Notes under the pieces: model-generated | The model's input: the letters and a program-made list of their open reading frames with translations, nothing else | Databases searched by the model: none | What the model was told of the DNA's origin: nothing | Translations under genes and position numbers: made by a program | Shown here: positions 12,070-23,300 of the stretch, in pieces | How positions within the stretch are numbered: position 1 is the first letter of the stretch | Layout: every line of letters begins with the position of its first letter | Source of the DNA: Aporrectodea caliginosa | Lineage: Eukaryota; Annelida; Clitellata; Crassiclitellata; Lumbricidae | Length of the DNA: 64,000 nt | Assembly (NCBI GenBank): GCA_020284085.1 | Contig: JACEVL010000019.1 | Location: 3,196,498-3,260,497, forward strand | Reading direction: 5' to 3'

Positions 12070-12710
12070 TGTCTTAGGGTAGGGGTAACGCTTGCAGGTT
12101 CTGAAGCACATTATAAGTCGGCTATGTTGTAAGGCTAGAGCCGCTAGACAGTCCATGGCTGCATTGCGCATTTTAACTGCTCACAGCCTCAAGAACCCAA
12201 ACCTTTTTGTTGTGGTTCGCGCCACGACTGTGGCATGCCTGCTGTACGCTAGTCCAGCATGGTGGGATTTTGCTCTTAAACAGGATAAAAACAGACTCCA
12301 ATCCATTATAAGTAATAATAATTATATTCGTTTATTGAGAAAGACAACTCTAATTGGCACACCGCAATCAGTTACAATGTCAAAGAGTTAATAGAAAATG
12401 TACCTCCCGTTGAAAGCCCAACCTTTAACCGGCTCTGTTGGCAGGCTGATACTGGTCTCTTCAAAGCTGTCCTAAACAACCCGGGACATGTTTTACATAA
12501 GTTGCTTCCACCAAGGAAATCAACTACCTATGCCCTTCGCCTACGGTCTCATGACAGGGTCTTGACTCTCACTGATAAAAATATGAGGGAAACATTTTAG
12601 GAAGAATGCTGTACTCCTATTGATTCTGTATTTGTCCTATGATGTTTGTACACCGCAGTGCTGTTCTTCTGCAACCGGTTCAATAAAGAATATACTTACT
12701 AATCTATCTG
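12070..12710 (+). pseudogene. LINE ORF2 3' relic with terminal tail
   Basis: Translation of 12092-12391 gives RATTVACLLYASPAWWDF. After a frame change come LCWQADTGLF and HVLHKLLPP. These are hallmarks of the last ORF2 region of CR1/Jockey-like LINEs. It ends in 'aataaagaatatacttact', and the same tail occurs at about 61240-61262. Confidence 0.6.
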
Positions 12711-12773
12711 CTTTTGGGTATTTCTGTACAAATGTATTTACATGTATTTATGTACATAGGCCTACTGTATGTA

Positions 12774-12990
12774 TGAACGTTGGGCACAGTAGCGCACTGG
12801 TTAGAGCGATTGGCTTCTAACGCGTAGAGTATGGTTCAAGGCAGCCTCCTCCTGAGATGGATACTGTGTATGGACCTTATAGGCTTGAACAAGTCCTTCA
12901 CTCACAGTATCTCAGTGCCATCGATGATTTTTAGTATAACATTTCTGAACTTCGCATCGTATTGTATGAATGAATGAATGCATGCTTTCG
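12774..12990 (+). repeat. tRNA-derived SINE
   Basis: The head 'gtagcgcactggttagagcg' resembles a tRNA A box, and 'agtatggttcaaggc' a B box 35 bases on. The body runs to a TGAA-rich tail. A second copy with an insertion in its head starts at 45524. Confidence 0.6.
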
Positions 12991-13384
12991 CGAACACGAA
13001 CTGCCCTACAAATACCATTGCACTACTTGACCTTAAACTTTAAAGGTTTCGAAACTGTTCGCAAGCCCACAGATTATAATTATTATCATTATGTCTGCAA
13101 GTGCTGTAGTCACCCTGGTGTGAATTTTCTTAAATAAGACACAAGAAATGAGAATTCTAATTAAAAATCCCGAAATAACTGAACTCATTTCTGAGATGTT
13201 AAACCGTGTTCATCAGCCATCTTATAAATAATTGCACGCGTTTTAATCTCTACAGTCAAAATTTATCACTAAACTTCAGAAAACAATTTTCGGTCGCTTC
13301 AATCTAACACGTGTATCTTAAATTAGATGTTCAACTTGTACCTTTATAAAGCTTTTCAACCTGACCACATGTTGTCACAGTGCC

Positions 13385-16128
13385 AACATTTTTAGGACAG
13401 GAATATACTAACAGTGACTGGAAAACCAATGTAGCTGGTCGTTAAAGTATCATATCAATTATTCAGCAATTGGCAACGTCCAAAGCGCCTACGATCGATA
13501 AGCAATTTGAAAGAGTTAAGTTTTAAGCTGAACACGAAATTACTTGAGTATCGTATCGTATTTAAGAATTTGTAAAGCGCCTCTCATAGGGTGAACCGTT
13601 CAGAAGCGCTCCCAGTGTGCTAAGCCCCTCGAAAATAAACAGGTTTTGAGAAAAGCGAAGGAAGAAGAGAGACTGCCAGAGAGAATTTTAGAGCGAACAG
13701 AAGGAGAAAGAGCATTCCAAAGAGAGGGACCAATTGAAGCAAAGGAACGAGCCTGAGCCATAGCAGTTCTACTACGGGGAACCAAGAGGTCAAGTCTATT
13801 GCATGAACGAAGTGGACGGTGGGAGGAAGCTGAGTGAGGCCGAAGTATTACGCCAACCAGATATTGCGGGGCAAGACCCCTCTGAGCCTTGAAGATCAGA
13901 GAGAGGATTTTAAATTGAATGCGAGCATGCAGAGGGAGCCAATGAAGTTCGTCAAACATAAAAGTAGAGATGTGAGAGTACCGGGGAAGGCGGGCTATCA
14001 GTTTAGCAGCTGTGTTGAGGACCGACTGAAGAGGAGAGAGACGAACCTTAGGAAGACCAACAAGAATGGAATTGCAGTAGTCAATCCGAGAAAATACAAA
14101 AGCATGAACTAAAGTTGTGAATATGGAGGAGGAGACAGAACGACGAATAACCCTGAGACGCCTTAAGTGAGTAACGGAGCGTTAAGAGCAAATACTGGGA
14201 GGGATTTCAAAAACCTAGGCCCAGCAACTGAAAGAGCACGTTCAACAAGAAAGGTTACCCAGATTATGACAGGACAGCATTTACTAGGCTTACTTAAAGA
14301 AAAATTAATGAAAAATGATAACCGATATGTGCCACAAAGGCGTACCCCAGGATGGCATTCTGGCATGCCCCACATCAGATATTGGAAGCCACTGCAACCA
14401 GCTGGCCAGAAACTAGTCAGGGCGTGGGGGTTGCCTGCCATGTTAAAGCAGGAAAGATCACTAAACTCGTAAATTATTAAGTTGAGAACAAAGAAAGATC
14501 ATAATGAAACGCCTATAATACTCTATAGGATCTGAAAATGGTCATAAAAACTCATAAAGACTAAGTAAGAACCGTAAAGTAATTACGTACAGCCTTGCAT
14601 GTTTACGACGCATCTGAGGAGGGTTTCTGCTGAAATGGAGCTATATATTGCCCCTAAAATTTCCCAAATACAAATATACATGTAGATACAGAACACTTCA
14701 GTCTAGCGAAATACTGATTATTCAATGACTGCACAAGTGAGAAAACAACCGATGAATGAGTTACTGAATGAATGATTTAAATAAATGATTGAATGAATAT
14801 GAATAACAGACTGAACAAATTATCGAGCAAATAAATAAATGGACGAATTACAATTACACATTACTTGGCCATGTAAACTGTAAACTTTAATATCCAATGC
14901 GATAAGAAGTGCATTACGTACACATTGATTATCCAGTGCGAATGTTCGCATTCAAAGATTTCCTACATCTCTAAACTTAACAAAAACTACAAGAGATGAG
15001 CAAGATTTCCCACATCCGAAACATCTTACTGAAACAAAGTAAGAAATGTCCTACTGTAACCAAAATAAAAAGCATCTCTTTTAAATATGCACCCCTTCAG
15101 CTCTTCGTGCAAGGGCATCGCCTCGAAACAAAATAAATCAATGAACAATCACAATAGCAGAACACTTTCTATAGAGTGTAAAAACAAAAACGAAAAAGTC
15201 AGATGCGTAGGCTAAATTACCCGTATGAAATGTAACGACGTTTCTGTAACAGAAACACATCGAGAAGAAGCTAGCCAAAGTTTTCAAACAGCTGTGACAT
15301 TTGTGACATTTGTTTATTAATAAATAAAATATCAACAAACTATTATGCCTTTACCATCACGCACTTTGCAGAGACAGGAAGATATGAAAGTGCTGCTCAA
15401 AATGCTTAAGTAACCAAGTTTTTGTTACAGAATGCTTTGTGAAGAAAATGGTGCAGTTATCAGCATTTCTTTAATAATAAAATAATATCAACGAAGTATC
15501 GAACTCTTATCGTGACTCACTCTGTGATGAAACAAAGATGCTCCCGTATTGCGGTATTCGTCAACTTGCAAAAAATCTACACTGCCGTTTCCTAAGAAGA
15601 GGCAATTTACTTGGAATTCATCAGAAAGGCACTAATTAAATACTAATTACACAGACAATATGCACAATATACCCGTAACCTACTATCAAATTAAATTCCA
15701 AATGCAGTCTATCGACACTTTTCAAATGATTGTTAACAAAGTCACAGACACTTTCTACGCGTTCACGACCTTTCAAAAATTTCAAGGCACAATATCCATT
15801 ACATGTAATGTGATCTTGTAATAGGGTTACTCGTAACACGACCCATTAGGCTACCTGAAGCCAGTAGCACAGTTACCCAGATGCAAATCATCGCGTCGAT
15901 GCAACCATTAAGACAGATATGACTTGGAACACGACTAGTTTCTACTTAAAATCATAGAAAGAATTTAAACTTTTTATACTGAGCAGAGTTAACCATGAGT
16001 TCAAACCAAAGTCTGGCAAAGACTACAGGCCAAGGCACTCTCATTCTAAACTTTCATTACTGTAGAAATTTGTTGGACGGATGGTGAGAACAGATTTTTG
16101 AGAACTGGAAGCTTTTGAAAGGCAGAAG
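13385..16128. repeat. 3' flank of tandem unit 2 (segmental repeat)
   Basis: This is the counterpart of 480-3121 and 61740-64000, collinear over most of its length and interrupted only by the LINE at 13551-14166. It includes a TGAA-type tract at 14735-14850 and the roughly 100-bp conserved block at 14960-15050. No gene is supported. Confidence 0.7.
13551..14166 (-). mobile_element. 5'-truncated LINE, reading frame still open
   Basis: The minus strand is open for about 195 codons (about 14160 down to 13602), with SRIDYCNSILVGLP, LNTAAKLIARL, LHWLPLHARIQFKIL and SFASIGPSLWNALSPSVRS. These are the standard C-terminal motifs of L2/CR1-group ORF2 proteins. It ends in a short ATACG-type repeat tail at 13551-13562. 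Units 1 and 5 carry the empty site, and a short TGAGTA duplication flanks the insert. The intact frame implies recent insertion. Confidence 0.75.
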
Positions 16129-19100
16129 TTACGACGTTGTTAGACTCTTCTCATGCTCTTGCCGATGTCGAGCTGTCCAATCCAACACTGCAAAACACAC
16201 AGAAATGGCACTAAAGCACATAAACCAGTCAACACTTAACGCTGCTGCCCCCTTATAAGTGGTCTCCCGATGTTTGTCCACATATCTTGATTCGTGCGGT
16301 ATACTCTCCACTGGCTTCCTATGCATTCAATTCAAAATTCTAACTCTTATACGCCACTGTACCTCGGTCTCTTCACTTCCTCGTCTCTCCGCTAGGCCGC
16401 AGAAGCCTTCTGGTTGTTCCCCGCATGCGCACATGCGCAGTCTACTGCTCAATCTAAAAGCTCTGATTACCTCGGCCCCTCTAGTTATAACCGCAGCTTC
16501 AGCTCCTGCGTGTTTTGCTTCCCGTAATTCGGAAATGCCAGCAGTCAATTTTATTTGCGAGTGATAGCATTGATTTGGGTTTGGAGCGCCTCTGAATTGC
16601 TAAGTGACGCTTTATACATGTTCGATTACATATAAAACTACAATTACACATCTTTGACTGTATCAACATGTATACAGAACGTAGCCAGAATTCTATATCA
16701 CCACATCGTTTCAAGTCGTACATCAATTGTCACCCAAATTCCCAGTTTCTATTAACCACCACACTTTGACTTAGCTTCGCCCATGGTATGTGTGTATGTA
16801 TGTATGTATGTATGTATGAGCAATTGTTATAGCGCCCCTTCAAGATTTCTACTCAGAGGCGCTCCCGAATACAGCGCGGAAACTGAATCGGAGTTTCACG
16901 CCGAAGCGCATGAGCAATTGCAAGTGAAGGATTTGCCCAGGGCATGGCCCTCTAGAGTCTAGATGTTGACAATATCAATATTCAGAGGGCCATGCCCAGG
17001 GTCCCTACGCGGCGGCTTGAGGTGGATTCGAACCCGCAACCCTCCGGCTGCAATGCACCGAACATACCCCTACATCACCGCGCCCCGCAATGGTATACGA
17101 TTTCGACACTGGCTTCGCTTAACACATTGACCGCCACCACAATTATTAGCCACACGCCAAGCCATTATCATCATGTAGGCCTAGTGATCATCGTCTACTT
17201 CAAGCTGAAGGGGCCACGTTCTTAGCAAATATCAAATGGGGGAGGCATAGCCGGATTAGCTCCTCCCCTAGATCCGCCCTGATCATCACCACCACCACCA
17301 TCATCATCATCATCACCACCATCAGTATCATCATCAACATCAGCATCATCATCATCATCATCATCATCATCGTCATCAGCATCATCATCATCGTCATCAG
17401 CATCATCATCATCATCGTCATCATCATCATCATCATCAGCAGCAGCATCATCATCATCATCATCATCATTAGCAGCAGCAGCAGCATCATCATCATCATC
17501 ATCAGCAGCATCATTATCATCATCAGCATCAGCAGCATCATCATCATCAGCAGCAGCATCATCATCATCAGCAGCATCATCATCATCAGCAGCATCATCA
17601 TCATCAGCAGCATCATCAGCATCATCAGCAGCAGCATCATCATCATCAGCAGCAGCAGCAGCATCATCATCATCATCAGTAGCAGCAGCAGCAGCAGCAT
17701 CATCATCATCATCAGCAGCAGCAGCAGCATCATCGTCGTCATCATCAGCATCAGCACCACCACCATCAGCATCATCATCATCGGAATTATTAGGCGTGAG
17801 CCAGTGTTTCGTGTTGCATTAGCCTATGTATAACTGTACTACGAGTTAACTCGTAGGTGGCGTGTACAGGAAACATTTTTACTACGAGTTAACTCGTAGG
17901 TGGCGGTCAATGTGTTAAAAGGATCATCGAACAACATCTTGTGCATTGTGATTACGGTGGCGCTATAAAGTCATTAGAATAGATTAGATTAGACCTTCGA
18001 AACATTTCACCAAGGACTATAATTGAACACAGAAATTCTAAACGATTGGGAACGATTGCAAAATTAATTTATAAGTTTATCAGTACCTTACCTTACGCCA
18101 TTTTTTAAACATATCAGCCGACCATTACATTCACCATCGTTGTTTATACGTTTCATAGGTAAACACGACAAGGAGTTATAAAAGATCTCTCTGGACAACA
18201 AGATCCCAGTAGCCTTAATGCCGGGCCTTGTTCGACAGGTACGAGTGCCCTACCTTGACAGTCTCGGCCACAGTAATACGGAGGATTCAGAAAGTCTTCG
18301 TCTTTGCATCTGACAACATCAAAATACCCGAGGGCAATGTAATTCAACGGACATTTCTACAGAGCCTATAGCGTTCTGAATTGAACACCTACATGTATAT
18401 AGCGGCAATCGAGTATAGCTGAGCACTGGGTCAATGTAAATACAGTTCTCAGCAGCAAACGTTCTCAATATTGCTCCTTAAAATGGCCCACATTAAAACC
18501 TAGATAAAGAATATAGTCTATCAATAAATGACACGTCTGTCTAACAAAGTACCAACTAATTAATCAATGAATGTAAAAGCGAGGCACCGACCAATGAATG
18601 AGTGAATGAATGCAGGAGTGAATGAATGAATGATTTTAATGTTTATATATTCAAACTTACATGAATGCAGTATGATTAGGCCTACCAGTCATAGCATGAA
18701 CGGATTTTCACAAGTTATTACAGGAGTCGAATTTAACTGTATGGCAGCCATGCAAAGCGCCCATCTGCCTACTGCTCATTTTACCAACGCCATCTGGCCA
18801 ATGAAAGGCTGAGTCGACCTTTGGAAGGGTAGCGGGAATCGATCCCGCGTCCGTGTTGATCTTCTGCTCTTCGTGCCGGAGTGACAACCATTCACCTAAA
18901 TCCCTCCCAATTAAATGAATCAATTATTCATTCAAATCATTCTTTCATGCACCTTCATTCGTAACTGAATGAACAGACTGCAAGAATGATTGAACAAATA
19001 AATGAATGAACAAACGACTCAATCCATTCCCAAGTTTTGAAAGAACGCCCTAATAAATTCCTAAAGGATTGAAAGAACGAGTTAATGAATTCCTGATTGA

Positions 19101-20271
19101 TTGAATAAGGATTTAAAACAGTCATCAATCAATCAATAAATAAACCAATCACTCAATAGAACTACCTCAAACTGAATTAATTAAACGACCTGACAAATGA
19201 ATGGATGAATTCTTGAATGATCAAATTAAGAAATGACTGAATGATCAATACAGTCATTAATGAATCACTAAATAAGTCAATCATTCAATCAACGGAATGA
19301 ATGATTAGATTAAGAAATGGATGAATGATCAAAGCAGTCATCAATCTATCAGCGATTAAAACAAGTCATCAATCAATAGATTAGTCAATCATTTAATAAA
19401 CGGTAGAATTACCTCTTGCACTTCTTGAACATCTTTGGCGCCGGTTCCTGTAGGCCACAGGTCATGCACTTGCGAACGTTCTTGCTGCCCGATCGGCTCG
19501 ATTCCTTCTCCCCATGATTATCTGTTCCCTTCTCCATCTCGGCCTCATCCACCGCTTCCTTCTCAGAACTGAATTTCTCAGTGGCTTTCAATTTCTGCTT
19601 TGCACTGGACTCCTCTGTGGATTTCTTTCTAGAATCAGACTCCTTGGTGGCTTTAGCTTTCTCTCTAGAATCAGACTCCTTGGGTACTTTAGCTTTCTCT
19701 CTAGAATCAGACTCTTTGGTGGCTTTAGCTTTCTCTCTAGAATCAGATAACTTAGTAGCCTTAGCTTTCTTTCTAGATTCGGTCTCCTCAGTGGCTTTTG
19801 ATTCTTCCTTTGCATCAGATTTCCCTGTAGCTTTAGCTTTCTTTCTAGAATCAGATTCCTCAGTGGCTTTAGCATTTTCTAGAGAATTAGATTCCTCTGT
19901 TGCTTTCAAATCCTTCTCTGTTGCTTTCAATTCCTTCTGTGTTGCTTTCAATTCCTTCTGTGTTGCTTTCAATTCCTTCTCTGTTGCTTTCAATTTCTTC
20001 TCAACGCCTGTTTCCTTTCCAGCCTTCAAATCAGTGGCCTTGGACTTGATCTTTGCACTGGCCTCCTCGTTTACATTCGACTTGTTTGAAGCCTTCACTT
20101 TCAGTTCCTTAGTCTCTGGGCTTTTAATTTTAGCCTTCGCAGTTCCTCCACTCTTAACAACCCCAGTCTGTTTTGTACATGTCTCCTTCTTTGCTGCTGA
20201 AATCTCTACCTGACATTTTAAAACAACATATTATCATTTAAATCATATCGCTTGACTGCTTCTATCTAATA

Positions 20272-20345
<74 letters not shown>

Positions 20346-23300
20346 CAACATCCACATTAATGACTAAATGTTTCACTCAAAATTGTCTTCTGTCAAAATA
20401 AAAATGCCTTTGCAATAACTTCATCGATTAACCTCATGAAGCTTTAGCGAGCCTATTTGACCCTTTTCGGCTGGCGAATTGACCTGCATCAATATTGTGC
20501 TTCAGTTGCAGTTCATTTGTATCTGTCAACATTCTTATAATTATGTTGGTGATGATAAAATAAAAAATATTTGTCAATACACGAATCGAATCGAAGGAAC
20601 GGTGGCCTCTTTGCTAGCATCCTTGGTCTCTATTAGCACGGGGGTTCACACCTGCTCAGCCGACTTCTGTATAATGACTCTGGCATACGGTCTGCACATA
20701 AGCTGGCTCCCCATCATAGGCCGCTTCCATGATTAAGCGCATAGAACTGTTTATTGACCTAATCACAGCTTGGTTTTTGTGCCTTAAAAAGTTACCAATT
20801 ACAGTAACATAGTACGACTTATCCTCTATGCGTAATAGGTGCAAAGACACGACATCCGCTCGATTTATGCTTTAACTTTTAACGTGGAGTGTTAGTAGAT
20901 TACAAAGGGCGTATTCTATATCAAACAATAGAATCCATAACAATGGGAGTTTCTATATCAAACAATGGGAGTTTCTCAAACAATAGGAGTATCTATATCA
21001 AACAATAGGCAGGCTCTAAATCAAACAATAGGAGTTTCTATATCAAACAATAGAAGTTTTAAAAAACAAAAGAACAATGGCAGACTGTAGAGGATGCGGA
21101 GCTTAGTCAAATAATATGGTATGAGGCGGAGCTTAGTTATTGATTGACACATGTGCTAGTATCCAACACGCTCAGTCAATTTGATTGACAGGTACAGACT
21201 GTTTCCATATTTCTAGCACCTAGCGAAGGGAGGCTGAGCTGAATATTAATTATTCACGCTGTACACACTCCATTGGTGTACGCTATTGGTTGAATGCATA
21301 TCAGCTAGAAGCACATCTTACAGTGACACGGCTATTATTTTAATTATATTTTATTATATTTCAAACTAGCATTTTTACCCGGCGTTCGCCCGGGTTTTCC
21401 CCAGGCGTAATTTTTAACGGCTGCAAATAAAGGCTACTTACTTACTATATTTGCTGATGGGCTTCAAATATTTAAAAATGTCCATATATCTGAATGGAAA
21501 CGATATTTAGAGGTGAACATAGTTGCTTTGCCCGTGTAGGCTACTGCACGGGTTATCTCTACCTTATAATTATAGGCAATATTATTTGTTCCCCGTACTA
21601 CACGGGTTATCTCTACCTGAAATAGGCGTATTATTTGTTCCCCGTACTACACGGGTTATTTCTAAATTATAATACGCTTTTTATTTTCCGTTAGCCAGCG
21701 TGACGTAAGATTGCATATTTAGCCGCGTGACGTAATTTAAGATTGCATATTTAGTGACGTGAACAAATGGGCATGCTATAGCCAGTATTATAAGATAGCC
21801 TCGCCGAAACAGTTGTAAATTTAAAATGTCCATATATCGGCGTTTAAATAACACTGCGAGCTGAAAATAGTCGCGTTGAATTAGACGTTGCGTAATAATG
21901 TTTTGTAAATTTTTTCAAATCGCTAAACCGTTCCGTTTCGGAGCCTTTAGCCGGACACCCAAACATACATACATACATACGGAAGGACATAGTAAACAGA
22001 CTAAGAATTATAATATAAGATAAATACCATTTAATATTTTAATACACCTTAAAGTTGTACTCTTTTTAGAGCAGTTTATTTCTTCATTACACGAATCCTA
22101 TTGATATAAGCGCATCTTACAGCGACATGGCTATTATTTTAAATATATTTTAATTATATTTCAAATAAATCTATTTTTAATATATGTTAAAGTTGCACTC
22201 TTTTTAGTGCAGTTTATTTATTCATTAGCCGAATCCTGGTGATAGAAGCACATCTTACAACGACATGTTTATTATTTTAATTATATTTCAATTACATTTC
22301 AAATAAATACTATTAAATATTTTAATATATGCTAAAGTTGCACTCTTGTGTGACTAATTATATAATTATCCAACCATACAACACCCATATACTCATCTTT
22401 CAATATAGATTGCGAGAGTTATTATTATTATTGTTATTATTATTATTCTGAAAGCGCACAATTCTCAAATATCAAACAAAATTGAGGTAAAAAGAAAGAA
22501 CACGGAGAAAGAGCACGAGGGAGGGAGGTAGAGAGGCAGAGTAAGCTGTTATTTTAATATATGTTAAAGTTGCGCTCTTATTGCAGGTTTGTTTGGGTAT
22601 GTGTGCGCATAAGCATGTGTATGTTTGTATGCTTGAGCGTTTGTGCAAGTGTGTATTTGCATATGTTTATGTGTTTGTGTAGGTGTTTGCACATTTGTGA
22701 TTCTGTATATGGGTGTGTATATGTAAGTATGTATAGGCTTAAGTGTTTGTATATTTGTGGAACTTCTTGTGGGTATATTTGTATGTATTGGTGTGTATTC
22801 ATATACGAGTTTGTGTATTTGCGCGTGTTTGTATGTATGTATGTATGTGGTTGGATATGAATGTGTAAGTATGTATATGCTTGGGTGCTTGTATGTTTGG
22901 GTTTGAGTATTTAGGTTTGTGTGTATTTGTGTGTGTTTGTGTAGGTGTTTGCACATTTGTGTTTCTGTATATGGATGTGTATGTGTAAGTATGTGTATGT
23001 TTAAGTGTTTGTATATTTGCGTTTATGTATTTGTGAAAGTTCTTGTAGATATGTTTGTATGTATTGGTATGTATGCATGTATGAGTTTGTGTATTTGTGC
23101 AAGTGTTTGTGTGCACACTTGTGGGTGTTTGTATGTATGTGGTTGTACTAAGATTGCAACTCTCTTGGTTTGCTTAGATGAGGTTTGTGCACTGCCAAGA
23201 GACGCGAGAGAACAACTTGAATGATAAAATTGCAATTGTTAGGTTACATTGTTGGATGGTTTCAATAACTGTATAGACCATATACAAATTTTAGCTTGCT

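Noticed and set aside
16990..17095. Possible tRNA gene
   Set aside because: A and B boxes are present, but a second copy shows a SINE body continuing past the head, and no paired acceptor stem was found.
17200..17781. 193-residue Met/Leu-rich frame on the minus strand
   Set aside because: It is the translation of a CAT/CAG microsatellite inside a transposon; no domain or splice context.
19514..20213. Plus-strand Phe/Leu/Ser-rich ORFs opposite exon 3 of gene 2, also 40048-40672 and 49704-50051
   Set aside because: Antisense translation of the Lys/Glu repeat exon; the minus strand has the consistent splice sites and the MYND motif.
20280..20343. CRISPR-like or other regular array
   Set aside because: A plain (TTA)n microsatellite; no spacers. 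No CRISPR, operon or bacterial feature is expected or seen in this eukaryotic window.
22561..23235. Long Cys/Val/Tyr- and Thr/His-rich frames on both strands, repeated at 28252-28907
   Set aside because: Products of the GT/CA degenerate minisatellite in the foldback arms; open on both strands because of composition only.
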